NCBI GenBank assembly: GCA_021848025.1
Contig: JAJZND010000015.1
Coordinates: 73,310 to 113,808 of the forward strand
DNA length: 40,499 nt
From: Microcaldota archaeon
Lineage (GTDB): Archaea > Micrarchaeota > Micrarchaeia > Micrarchaeales > CABMGC01
Direction of reading: 5' to 3'
Positions 25,206 to 33,247 of this stretch are shown in pieces. Each line of letters opens with the position of its first letter. Position 1 is the first letter of the stretch. The position numbers were made by a program, and so were the translations under genes. Below the pieces are notes generated by a model. That model searched no databases. It saw nothing but the letters and a program-made list of their open reading frames with translations, and was not told the DNA's origin.

Positions 25206-26855
25206 ATGGATTTTTATGCTGCCCTAAGCCTACTCCGTATGTTGGTGCTCGATACAGGCGCGTCCTGGGTAAGGATGTTTATAGCTTTGGGCATCTCGAT
25301 TATCCTGAGCCTTATCCTGGGCATCTATGCGGCCATATCTGAACGTTTCGGCAGGATAATAATACCGATTGTAGACATATTCCAGACATTGCCTATACTG
25401 GCATTTTTTCCCATCGTAATAGTTGTGTTTGTTGGAATACTGCCCGGATACATAGGCATAAATGCAGCTGTAATCTTCTTGATAATAACCAGCATGATCT
25501 GGAACATAATATTCGGAGTTTACGAATCGGTCATAGTGCTGCCTTCAGAAGTAATGGAAATGGCCGAGCTTTATGGCCTATCAACATGGCAGAGATTCAA
25601 AAAGATCTTCATACCTGCCAGCATGCCCCGTGTGGTTCAGCAGTCTATACTTTCATGGTCAATAGGCCTATTCTATTTAGTGACAAGCGAGATCTTCTCT
25701 ACAGGAGTTTCGCAGTACAAAGTTACCTATGGGATAGGCGTTTTTTTTGGCACGATAGGTTCGAGCAACCTCGCGGAATACCTGCTGGGAATAGCTGTCT
25801 TCATCGTCTTTGTCATAGCAACAAGGCTCCTATTCTTCAAGCCGCTTGAGAACTATTTTTCCAGATACTCACGTCAGCAATCAACAAGCGCGGGCTACCT
25901 GCGGATACACAACATAGTGCACGCGCCTATCAGGTTCATAAGAAAGAGGGTAACTGGGCCTACAAGGATACAGGATATGGGAATAAGGATAGGAAGAGTG
26001 ATACTGAAGCCAAGGCTGAAAAAGAATGAGCCAAAGCCGATTTATGTAAAAAGAAAAAGCAGGACTGGCAGCAGAACCAAGTACGCAACTGCGGCTATTC
26101 TGCTCGCAGTTTTGATAATCCTGCTATACCTTTATCCGCAAATACTTCCATATGAGTATATAATTATCGTGAATCTGGCCTTCTCATTCGCAAGGGTATG
26201 GTTTGCATTTCTTGTAGCATTGGCGATATCCATACCTGTCTGCGTCTACCTGATTTTCATGACGAGGCAGACCTCAAAGTATGTTCTCCTTTTCCAGATT
26301 ATAGCGTCCATACCTGCAACCATACTGCTCCCATTGATAGTAGCTCCTCTAAGCGCCTATCAATACGGTGCCGAGTACACTGCCTTTATAGTCTTTTTCC
26401 TCAGCAGCATCTGGTATATAATCTTCAGCGCATTGGGAGCCTCAAAAGCGATACCAAACAGCATAGACGAGGTAAAGAATATCTTTGGCGTGAGAGGCAG
26501 AGAAGCCTGGCAGAAAATATACCTAAAGGCAATAATGCCTGGCCTGATAACAGGAGCGGTTACGGCGATAGCTGCAGAATGGAATGCAAGCATAGTTGCC
26601 GAGTTTTTCAATGGCTCAGGAAACATATCATCGGCAATATGCCCTAGCATAACGAGCCTGAGCGCGATATCGCACTTCACAGGGAGCGGCAACGCAGTAA
26701 GCCTTGGCATCGGCAAGCTCCTGGATATCTCCCTCTCGTGCAATAATATTACACTTATGCTAATAGCAATAGTAAATCTCTCTGTAATGATAATTCTTAT
26801 AAATATCTTCGTGTGGAAGAGATTATACAATAAAACTTCTGCCATCTACAGGTAA
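25206..26855 (+). CDS. ABC permease, two fused domains (SsuC/TauC-like)
   Basis: Residues about 1-220 and 290-549 are two copies of the binding-protein-dependent permease domain joined by a basic cytoplasmic linker. Each has an EAA-type loop: VMEMAELYGLSTWQRFKKIFIP in the first, where the Gly follows, and EVKNIFGVRGREAWQKIY with AIMPGLITG in the second. The type is that of nitrate/sulfonate/taurine-family importers, in which such fusions occur. The ATPase gene follows after 5 nt. No solute-binding protein gene is near, so the substrate is unknown; the stand-alone AAA-associated-domain protein across the stop is a likely partner. Confidence 0.9.
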   Translation: MDFYAALSLLRMLVLDTGASWVRMFIALGISIILSLILGIYAAISERFGRIIIPIVDIFQTLPILAFFPIVIVVFVGILPGYIGINAAVIFLIITSMIWNIIFGVYESVIVLPSEVMEMAELYGLSTWQRFKKIFIPASMPRVVQQSILSWSIGLFYLVTSEIFSTGVSQYKVTYGIGVFFGTIGSSNLAEYLLGIAVFIVFVIATRLLFFKPLENYFSRYSRQQSTSAGYLRIHNIVHAPIRFIRKRVTGPTRIQDMGIRIGRVILKPRLKKNEPKPIYVKRKSRTGSRTKYATAAILLAVLIILLYLYPQILPYEYIIIVNLAFSFARVWFAFLVALAISIPVCVYLIFMTRQTSKYVLLFQIIASIPATILLPLIVAPLSAYQYGAEYTAFIVFFLSSIWYIIFSALGASKAIPNSIDEVKNIFGVRGREAWQKIYLKAIMPGLITGAVTAIAAEWNASIVAEFFNGSGNISSAICPSITSLSAISHFTGSGNAVSLGIGKLLDISLSCNNITLMLIAIVNLSVMIILINIFVWKRLYNKTSAIYR

Positions 26856-26860
26856 AGCCA

Positions 26861-27610
26861 ATGGAAATGATAAATGTCGAAAATATTAGCTTCTCGTTTG
26901 AAGATGGGATAACCCGAATAATGGATGGAATATCATTCAACGTGGAAGAAGATGAATTCGTCTCGATAATAGGTCCAAGCGGATGCGGCAAAAGCACGAT
27001 GCTTAGGATAATTGCTGGCTTAATAAAGCCAGACGGAGGCAAGGTGTTCTACATGGGGAAGGAGGTATCCGGCCCGGTCAGGGGCATCTCCTTCGTCTTT
27101 CAGGACTTCGCACTGCTGCCCTGGCTTACCATAATAGAGAATGTAAAACTTGGCTTTTCTCTCATAAACATTACCGAAGAGGAGAAGAATAGGCGCAGTA
27201 CGCTTTTGCTGGATTCTTTCGGCTTGAGCGGATTCGAAAATTCTTATCCAAATGCGCTCAGCGGAGGCATGAAGCAGAGAGTAGGAATAGCCAGGGCTCT
27301 CGCTTCGGATCCGAATGTACTGTTAATGGACGAGCCGTTCAGCGCCCTGGACCAGCTTACTGCAGACACGCTGCGTTCAGATATAATATACCAGTTGAAG
27401 AACAAGGATCTTCCAGTTAAATCCGTAATAATGGTTACCCACAATGTGGAAGAGGCGATAGAGCTTTCAGACAAGATGGTAATACTCTCAGCAAAGCCTT
27501 CCCACGTGAAAGAGGTAATAAACGTAAACATGCCAAGGCCAAGAAGCAAGAGGAGCAGGAAAGTTGCTGCCCTTATGGACCACATCTACGCTGAGCTCGC
27601 AAAAGACTGA
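26861..27610 (+). CDS. ABC transporter ATPase (SsuB/TauB-like)
   Basis: Drives the permease encoded just upstream. Seen are Walker A GPSGCGKST (about residues 40-48), Q-loop VFQDFALLPW, signature LSGGMKQRVGIARAL, Walker B VLLMDEPFSALD and switch His in MVTHNVEEA. 249 aa equals the ATPase domain alone; archaeal relatives often carry an extra C-terminal AAA-associated domain, which is missing here. A protein resembling that domain is encoded on the opposite strand, the two stop codons abutting at 27610/27611. Confidence 0.95.
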   Translation: MEMINVENISFSFEDGITRIMDGISFNVEEDEFVSIIGPSGCGKSTMLRIIAGLIKPDGGKVFYMGKEVSGPVRGISFVFQDFALLPWLTIIENVKLGFSLINITEEEKNRRSTLLLDSFGLSGFENSYPNALSGGMKQRVGIARALASDPNVLLMDEPFSALDQLTADTLRSDIIYQLKNKDLPVKSVIMVTHNVEEAIELSDKMVILSAKPSHVKEVINVNMPRPRSKRSRKVAALMDHIYAELAKD

Positions 27611-28090
27611 TCAGAAGATCCTGACACTCCACGAGTCATCCGGTTCATCATACGCGAGCATTTTGGATCTGACACCCCAGTTCCTGAGCATCTTCCTGAG
27701 CAGAGCTATGTTAACTTCCTCCACCTCGTCAATCACTATCCCTTTTGCCTTAAGGTAACCTGCAATCTCTGCTGTAGTATGGTTATTATGCGAGATAGCC
27801 GCAACAGAAGTCTTGAAAGGCTCAATCTTCTTTATGCTTTCCCTTATTACCCTGTAAGGTCCTGAATTCGCAAGCTTCTTACCCCTTTCAGTAAGTGTTA
27901 TCTCAGAGTTTTTGACGGTAGCTAGACCCATCAGCTCACATGCCTCTATAAGAGGCAATAGGTCATCGACATCTTCTTCAGCCTCTTCAGCAAGTTCAGA
28001 AATTGAAATGCTGCCTTCATTCTCATTTAGTATACCCACCACACCCCTGACCTGGCTTATTCCAACGCTCGGAGGAAACAGATTATGCAT
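27611..28090 (-). CDS. Stand-alone AAA-associated domain protein
   Basis: The sequence resembles the C-terminal domain found on ATPases of nitrate/sulfonate-type ABC transporters (Pfam AAA-associated domain, C-terminal): FPPSVGISQVRGVVGILNE, ISISELAEEAEEDVDDLLPLIEACELMGLATV and EITLTERGKKLA are a winged-helix-like block (about 1-80). A second helical block with GYLKAKGIVIDEVEEVNIALLRKMLRNWG ends it. Here it is a separate gene facing the ATPase, so the domain appears to have been detached and inverted or to act in trans. It could also be a DNA-binding regulator of the transporter, as the fold is wHTH-like. Confidence 0.82.
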   Translation of the reverse strand: MHNLFPPSVGISQVRGVVGILNENEGSISISELAEEAEEDVDDLLPLIEACELMGLATVKNSEITLTERGKKLANSGPYRVIRESIKKIEPFKTSVAAISHNNHTTAEIAGYLKAKGIVIDEVEEVNIALLRKMLRNWGVRSKMLAYDEPDDSWSVRIF

Positions 28091-28184
28091 GCTGTAAATA
28101 ACACTTCAAAACTTTTATTTGTTTTGCTTGCATGTGTATTTATAAATCTATCTAAATTCATCAAAAGGTGCCATGCGCGAAACC

Positions 28185-28192
28185 CTTAAATT
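28185..28192 (+). promoter_or_regulatory. TATA-like box for trpS
   Basis: An AT-rich TTAAATTA lies about 36-43 nt before the ATG at 28228. A stronger TTTATAAA at 28139-28146 is the alternative, which would give a leader of about 55 nt. Confidence 0.35.
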
Positions 28193-28227
28193 ATGCGTCG
28201 CATATTAGAATTATTCATAGTGGTCCG

Positions 28228-29352
28228 ATGCCCGAAGAGTTCAAAGTCACACCTTATGACGTGGAAGGAAAAGTAGACTATCAGAGGCTTGTAGATAAGT
28301 TTGGCATTTCCCCGATAGACGTGAAATTGAAGGAAAGAATAAGGAGGCTTGCAGGAGAGGACAACTACATGATCTCAAGGCAGATCTTTTTCGCGCAGCG
28401 CGACCTGAACTGGCTTCTTGATGAATACGAGAAGGGAAACAAATTTTATATCTACACGGGGATAGCGCCATCCGGGAATATGACATTGGCGCACCTGGTT
28501 CCGTTTCTAATGGCCAAGTGGCTCCAGGACAAGTTCGGCGCCGAAGCATACATAGAGATACCTGACGAGGAGAAATACCTGAACAAGAGGGACCCTAAAC
28601 TTACCCTGGAAAGGACGCATGAGCTTGCATACGACGATGCCCTAAACATAGCAGCTCTGGGCCTTGATCCCAAGAAGACAAAAATATTTCTTGATACGGA
28701 ATACGCCGGAGTGCTCTACAAACAGGCGGTGCGCGTCTCTAAACACATTACCTTCTCAATAATAAAAGATGCCTTCGGCTACAGCAACGAGACAAACATA
28801 GGTGCGATATTTTACACCAGCCTGCAGGCAGTTCCGGCATTCCTGAAGTCTGTAGAAGAAGGAAGGAATGTGCCATGCCTAATACCTCTCGGGGTCGACC
28901 AGGACGTGCATTTCAGGGTTGCAAGGAATGCCATAGAGAAGTTAGGGTATTACAAGCCTGCAATAATGCACAGCAAGTTTCTACCCTCGCTTAAGGGCGG
29001 CCCTAAAATGTCTACAAGCGATCCTGACAATGCAATTTACCTGAGCGACGATGAGGAAACAGTGGTAAAGAAGGTGAACAAGGCAATAACGGGCCAGCAG
29101 TCTACCGCTGAGCTGCAGAAAAAATACGGCGGAGATCCTGAGAAATGTTCAGTCTGCCAATATTACAGGTACATTTTTGAACCAGATGACAGCAAGCTTG
29201 AGAAGATCTTTGAAGCTGAGAGGAGCGGTACAATGCTGGCAGGAGAGCACAAGAAGGACTTGGCTCAAAGAATAAACCGGTTCCTGGCAGAGCACAGAGC
29301 GAGGAGGGAGAAACTAAAGGACAGGCTTGATGAATACATGGTAAAGGGATAA
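28228..29352 (+). CDS. trpS: Tryptophanyl-tRNA synthetase
   Basis: Class I synthetase charging tRNA-Trp. The HIGH-type motif is APSGNMTLAHLVPF and the KMSKS-type motif is KMSTSDPDNAIYL; IPLGVDQDVHFRVARN is the conserved substrate region. The archaeal/eukaryotic type is shown by the N-terminal extension (about 374 aa from the chosen start). The frame is open from 28168, but the residues before 28228 are not family-like, and ATG 28228 begins MPEEFKVTPYDVEG, the usual start. Cys residues in KCSVCQYYRYIF near the C-terminus may bind metal. Confidence 0.95.
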   Translation: MPEEFKVTPYDVEGKVDYQRLVDKFGISPIDVKLKERIRRLAGEDNYMISRQIFFAQRDLNWLLDEYEKGNKFYIYTGIAPSGNMTLAHLVPFLMAKWLQDKFGAEAYIEIPDEEKYLNKRDPKLTLERTHELAYDDALNIAALGLDPKKTKIFLDTEYAGVLYKQAVRVSKHITFSIIKDAFGYSNETNIGAIFYTSLQAVPAFLKSVEEGRNVPCLIPLGVDQDVHFRVARNAIEKLGYYKPAIMHSKFLPSLKGGPKMSTSDPDNAIYLSDDEETVVKKVNKAITGQQSTAELQKKYGGDPEKCSVCQYYRYIFEPDDSKLEKIFEAERSGTMLAGEHKKDLAQRINRFLAEHRARREKLKDRLDEYMVKG

Positions 29353-29714
29353 GAAACCAATCATGCTTTACGCTGACGGATTATGGGGGTGGGCGCATGT
29401 TGTTGACATACGCCCGGGAAAGAAATGGGTGTGGGTTCTGTTAAAATAAGTAATACCCACAGCCATAGTAATGGTAATACATATTTATAAAGTTTTCGTA
29501 TCCGACCAGCTTCATGAAATCTGGTCCGCACCCGCAGAGCCAGTCAAGTTCCAGCAGCAACGTTTCTGCAGCGCAAACAGTTCATTTATTAAACGCAAAA
29601 TACTGCTTAAGCTGAGGCTGCACGATGCTGCCAGCGAGCTGCCAGATTCAGGCACGCATTACAGGCAGTTTTAATAATCTTCCTTACCATAGCAATCTAA
29701 GAAATTGTGGATAT
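29353..29714. other. Gene-poor 362-bp stretch with inverted repeats; possible small RNA
   Basis: No convincing coding frame is seen. Three inverted repeats lie in a row: GGGCGCATG/CATACGCCC (29391-29399/29407-29415, one mismatch), TGTGGGT/ACCCACA (29430-29436/29455-29461, perfect) and GACCAG/CTGGTC (29504-29509/29521-29526, perfect). A TATA-like ATATTTATAA at about 29481-29490 precedes the third. A second TATA-like TTTTAATAAT at about 29669-29678 fits the aquaporin start. The first hairpin may end the trpS transcript. Confidence 0.35.
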
Positions 29715-30413
29715 ATGCCTGAAGCAAGCGTTTCCCAAAAGGCATTTGTCGAGCTACTAGGCACGTTCATACTTACATTCATAGGAACAGGTGCCATAAT
29801 ATCAAGCGCTGCTGCTTCATCGACAGGGTCGTCGTCTCTCCTTATCGTAGCAATAGCACACGGCATTGCACTTGCAATAGCTGTTACTATAGCATTGAAT
29901 ATCTCCGGAGGCCACATAAATCCTGCAGTTACCATGGGCATGCTGGTAACAAAGCGCATCTCTGCAAAGCTGGCTTCCATATACATATTTTCACAGGTTG
30001 TTGGTGCCACCATAGCTGAACTGGCAGTACTTGCGGTTTATCCGATAGCACTATTGCATTCGACTAATTCTGGCCTACTTTCTCTTGCTCCAGGAATCTC
30101 TGCCCTCAACGGGATAGCAATAGAAGCGATAATAACCTTCTTCCTAGTCATTGCGGTCTTCGGCACAGTAGTTGACAAGAGGGCTCCTCCGATAGCCGGT
30201 TTAGGTATAGGTTTGATGCTGGTAATAATAATACTGGCAGCCGGTCCGTTTACAGGCGCAGCAGCGAATCCTGCCCGTGCATTCGGCCCTGAGCTTGCAA
30301 CGCTCAATTTTACTAACTGGTACGTATATTGGATAGGTCCGATAATAGGCGGAGTAGTTGCTGCGCTTTTATACGACACTTTTGTGATCAGCAAGCAAGG
30401 CAAGAGAAAGTGA
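29715..30413 (+). CDS. Aquaporin/glycerol facilitator (MIP family)
   Basis: Six-helix water or small-solute channel. Both signature loops are intact: GGHINPAVTMG (NPA at residues 69-71 from the chosen start) and GAAANPARAFGPE (NPA at 185-187), with the Arg after the second NPA that forms the selectivity filter. 232 aa is a normal length. The frame runs back to 29625, but ATG 29715 starts at MPEASVSQKAFVELLGTFIL, the usual beginning of the first helix. The Arg and neighbouring residues suggest a water channel over glycerol, which is not certain. It stands alone, with its own TATA-like box. Confidence 0.95.
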   Translation: MPEASVSQKAFVELLGTFILTFIGTGAIISSAAASSTGSSSLLIVAIAHGIALAIAVTIALNISGGHINPAVTMGMLVTKRISAKLASIYIFSQVVGATIAELAVLAVYPIALLHSTNSGLLSLAPGISALNGIAIEAIITFFLVIAVFGTVVDKRAPPIAGLGIGLMLVIIILAAGPFTGAAANPARAFGPELATLNFTNWYVYWIGPIIGGVVAALLYDTFVISKQGKRK

Positions 30414-30449
30414 ACTTTTTCCCACAGATACCTTAACCTGCAGCAAGCA

Positions 30450-30457
30450 ATATATAT
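30450..30457 (+). promoter_or_regulatory. TATA box of the 188-aa gene
   Basis: ATATATAT, about 40-47 nt before ATG 30497. Transcription would start near 30480, in the centre of the inverted repeat 30467-30491. Confidence 0.5.
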
Positions 30458-30466
30458 GAGAAAAAT

Positions 30467-30491
30467 CCATTGTTTTTGTAAAAAACAGTGG
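30467..30491. repeat. 11-bp inverted repeat at the predicted transcription start
   Basis: CCATTGTTTTT and AAAAACAGTGG around GTA; ten Watson-Crick pairs plus one G-T. It overlaps the possible GTG start (30488) and ends 5 nt before ATG 30497. As DNA it is operator-like; as RNA it would hide the start. Confidence 0.5.
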
Positions 30492-30496
30492 TAACA

Positions 30497-31054
30497 ATGC
30501 AAGTTAGGCGTGCGCCTGTGAGACAAACTGCCTTCCTGCAGGAACAGAGAGCGCGGTCAGTTGAAGAAGAGGCAAGGGCAGCTCTCTCGACCCCTGAAAG
30601 GTTCAAGGCATTTCTGGAAAGACATCTGGAAGGCAAATCTCAAACAGGCAAGAGTAGTAAGATACAAATAATAGGAATAATTTCTGCAATATCTGCAGAC
30701 AAAGAAGGCACACTTAGCACAGAATTAATAGATGTCCTTGCTGCAATGCATAATCTTCCAAATGATGTGCGCAAGAATATTGCGAAGCATCCTAAAGCAT
30801 CGCCTTGGGCGATAGATCAGGTAATCGCGGCCTCCCAGCTCGAAGAGGACTTCAATCACTATAAAAAGCAGGCAAAGCCAACGCACGGGGCATATCTGGA
30901 CATGCTAGGCAATGCAGCAGGTAATCCTAACACAAGTCCGCGGACGTTAATGCTTCTTCGTGGCAGTGAAATATTCTGGATAGCTTCCATAGCTGAAAGG
31001 ACCCTTAAGGCAAAAGAGCCGCTCAAAGAAGTTAACAGGACTGTAAAAGAATAA
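30497..31054 (+). CDS. Helical repeat protein, LRV-like, about 185 aa
   Basis: Soluble protein with a basic start (MQVRRAPVRQ). Several repeats of the type (A)xNPxTSPxxLxxL are seen, as in AKHPKASPWAIDQVIAAS and AGNPNTSPRTLMLLRG, which resemble leucine-rich-repeat-variant (LRV) or HEAT-like repeats; the earlier LSTPERFKAFLERHLEG may be another. Such repeats bind proteins or nucleic acids. The frame also offers GTG 30488. It is followed 33 nt later by kae1 on the same strand, so it may belong to that unit. Function unknown. Confidence 0.75.
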   Translation: MQVRRAPVRQTAFLQEQRARSVEEEARAALSTPERFKAFLERHLEGKSQTGKSSKIQIIGIISAISADKEGTLSTELIDVLAAMHNLPNDVRKNIAKHPKASPWAIDQVIAASQLEEDFNHYKKQAKPTHGAYLDMLGNAAGNPNTSPRTLMLLRGSEIFWIASIAERTLKAKEPLKEVNRTVKE

Positions 31055-31087
31055 AAGCGTATACAGGCTAATCCTATCGGTAATGCC

Positions 31088-32059
31088 TTGCTGGTAATCG
31101 GAATAGAGAGCAGTGCGCACACCTTCGGAGCAGGCATATGCAAAGGAGGCAAAATACTTGCAAATGAGAAGGAGATGTATCCTATAAGCACTAGCGGAAT
31201 GATACCTGGCAAGGTGGCCGAGACGCATATCCAGAATGCAGCGCTTGTCATAGAGCGTGCCATGGCCAAAGCAGATGTTAAATTCTCGGAGCTTGATGGC
31301 GTCGGCTACACCATGGGACCTGGCATGGGCCCTTGCCTTCAGGTAGGCGCGTTATCTGCGAGGACCATAGCTCACAGGCTTGGCATAAAGATAGCAGCAG
31401 TAAACCATTGCGTGGCGCATGCCGAGATAACCAGGAACCTTGCACATATGTCTGATCCTATAGTAGTTTACGTAAGCGGAGGCAATTCCCAATTGCTAAG
31501 ATTGCAGGGAAACCCGAGAAGATATCATGTTATCGGCGAAACGCTTGACATAGGGATAGGAAACATGCTTGATACGTTCGCCAGAGGCATACAGCTTAAT
31601 CCGGCCTGGGGCTCCACAGTCGAGAAAAAGGCGATGGCCGGGAGCTACATCGAGCTGCCGTACACTGTAAAAGGAATGGATTTTTCATTTACCGGGCTTC
31701 TCACAAAGGCCCTTGAGCTTGCCAACGCCGAAAGCAGCGAAGACCTCTGCTACTCGATTCAGGAAACCTCATTTTCTATGCTCTGCGAGGCTGCTGAAAG
31801 AGCCATGCTTCTCTCCGGCAAAGATGAGATCTGCGTAGCTGGAGGCGTAGCACAGAACACAAGGCTGAGGGAGATGCTCGGAAAGATGGCTGAAGGTCAT
31901 GGCAGCAGATTCGCTGCTGCGCCAAACGAATTCAACGCAGACAATGGGGGCATGATAGCATTCGTTGCTGAGAGAATGCTCGAAAAAGGTTATTATACGC
32001 CAATAGAGGACTGTACTGTAAAACAGCGCTATAGGGTAAATACGGCAGTGGTTCCATGA
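31088..32059 (+). CDS. kae1: tRNA t6A synthesis protein Kae1/TsaD
   Basis: Catalytic KEOPS subunit that adds threonylcarbamoyl to A37 of ANN-decoding tRNAs. The metal-binding His pair lies in NHCVAHAEI (about 106-114); other family segments are VIGIESSAHTFGAG, GPGMGPCLQVGA, VYVSGGNSQLL, GETLDIGIGNMLD, AGGVAQNTRLREML and NEFNADNGGMIA. The start is TTG at 31088; no ATG or GTG is available in frame and the protein begins normally there. Length 323 aa is usual. The last 4 nt overlap the start of bud32, so the two KEOPS subunits are coupled rather than fused. Confidence 0.96.
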   Translation: MLVIGIESSAHTFGAGICKGGKILANEKEMYPISTSGMIPGKVAETHIQNAALVIERAMAKADVKFSELDGVGYTMGPGMGPCLQVGALSARTIAHRLGIKIAAVNHCVAHAEITRNLAHMSDPIVVYVSGGNSQLLRLQGNPRRYHVIGETLDIGIGNMLDTFARGIQLNPAWGSTVEKKAMAGSYIELPYTVKGMDFSFTGLLTKALELANAESSEDLCYSIQETSFSMLCEAAERAMLLSGKDEICVAGGVAQNTRLREMLGKMAEGHGSRFAAAPNEFNADNGGMIAFVAERMLEKGYYTPIEDCTVKQRYRVNTAVVP

Positions 32060-32655
32060 AGAACAATGAGAGCCTGCTCTCTGAAGGCGCTGAGGCAAAA
32101 GTTTTCTTTGTAAAAGCATTTGGCATTGAGATTCTAGTAAAGTCAAGGCTGCCAAAAGGCTATAGGATAAAGGAAATTGACGATTCAATAAGAAAGAGGA
32201 GAACAAAGATAGAATCGCGGGTAATGTACCGGCTGAATAAGGCAGGCGTGCGCTCGCCCAGGCTCTTCGCAGTCGGCGTGTTTTCCATATATTACGAGAA
32301 ACTTGACGGAAAGCTTATGAAGGATTCAAGCTTAGGAAGCAAGATGCTGAAGAAATGCGGCATACTGCTTGCTGAAATTCATAACGCAGGTATTTCGCAT
32401 GGCGACTTCACTCCTGCCAACATAATAATAAGCCACGGCACTCCGTACGTGATAGACTTCGGGCTTTCAGAAGTAAGGGATAGCAGCGAGGAAATGGGCA
32501 TAGACCTGCTTCTCATGAAAAGATCGGTGAGCAGTTCAATGTTCAAGGACTTCCTGGAAGGATATGTTGGAGCTGCCAGGAATCCAAAGCCGGTAATAGA
32601 CAGGATGGAAGAAATAGAAAAACGCGGAAGGTACCAGATAAGGACACTTGGATAG
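32056..32655 (+). CDS. bud32: KEOPS kinase/ATPase Bud32
   Basis: Small atypical kinase that partners Kae1. Seen are the start LLSEGAEAKVFFV (phosphate loop), RKRRTKIESRVM, EIHNAGISHGDFTPANIII with the catalytic Asp and metal Asn, and YVIDFGLSEV (DFG). 199 aa is the usual stand-alone size; in many archaea it is fused to Kae1, but here it starts inside the kae1 stop (ATGA). Other KEOPS subunits (Pcc1, Cgi121) are not in the window. Confidence 0.95.
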   Translation: MKNNESLLSEGAEAKVFFVKAFGIEILVKSRLPKGYRIKEIDDSIRKRRTKIESRVMYRLNKAGVRSPRLFAVGVFSIYYEKLDGKLMKDSSLGSKMLKKCGILLAEIHNAGISHGDFTPANIIISHGTPYVIDFGLSEVRDSSEEMGIDLLLMKRSVSSSMFKDFLEGYVGAARNPKPVIDRMEEIEKRGRYQIRTLG

Positions 32656-32747
32656 CCAGCAAGCTCCAATGAGATATTACCTGCACCCATATAAATAACA
32701 AATTGGGCTTAGGAAGCTATTAATATGTTAAAAAACAGTGTCCTATC

Positions 32748-33239
32748 ATGGGCATAACAAATGAGAGAGTGATAGGCGCATTCCTATATGCGGCATCTCC
32801 CAATAACGATTACAAAGTATTCAAGCTTATCTTTACTTCGACTCGGGTGCTTGCGCTCAACAGAGGGCTGCTAGGCAATGTGCCTTATTCGGGCAGCGAA
32901 GCGCCGGATAAAGGCGGCATCCCAACCCGAAGCTGGTCTTATGTAAAATCGCAGATCGTAGAAAGATCACCTGTAAGCTTTAATGAAAGCCTGCCGGAGC
33001 AGGCTTTAGAGATGGGACTGATCAATAATAATCCAAGCGAGATAAACGAGATACCGTATACATTCCTGAATAGGATAACAATAAGAGAGCATAAGGAGAC
33101 GGATGACTTGGAAATAAAGTTCCACTTGGGTTTCCTGAATTCACGCACTTTCCTAATGGACAGGTCTTCGCTTCCGCATTTTACTGAACTCGTAAGCAAG
33201 ACGCCGGTTTCAGGAAAATTGGTTGTAGCAGGAAAATAA
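32748..33239 (+). CDS. Hypothetical beta-rich protein, 163 aa
   Basis: I do not recognise this gene. The N-terminal stretch VIGAFLYAASPNNDYKVFKLIFTSTRVLALNRG has the strand-turn-strand look of PH-like or GRAM-like domains, in which a phrase of the type LIFTSTRVL is common, and the C-terminal part has paired strands (IKFHLGFLNSRTFLMD). There is no signal peptide or membrane segment. A sequence TAAAAAACAGTG lies 7 nt before the ATG, the same 12-mer as before the 188-aa gene. It follows the Kae1-Bud32 genes after 92 nt and probably has its own promoter (AT-rich 32718-32727). Confidence 0.75.
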   Translation: MGITNERVIGAFLYAASPNNDYKVFKLIFTSTRVLALNRGLLGNVPYSGSEAPDKGGIPTRSWSYVKSQIVERSPVSFNESLPEQALEMGLINNNPSEINEIPYTFLNRITIREHKETDDLEIKFHLGFLNSRTFLMDRSSLPHFTELVSKTPVSGKLVVAGK

Positions 33240-33247
33240 GCTGATGG

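Noticed and set aside
29471-29674. Short plus-strand frame in the trpS-aquaporin spacer (67 aa)
   Set aside because: It has no ribosome-binding site and a mixed composition; inverted repeats cross it, so structured RNA is more likely than coding.
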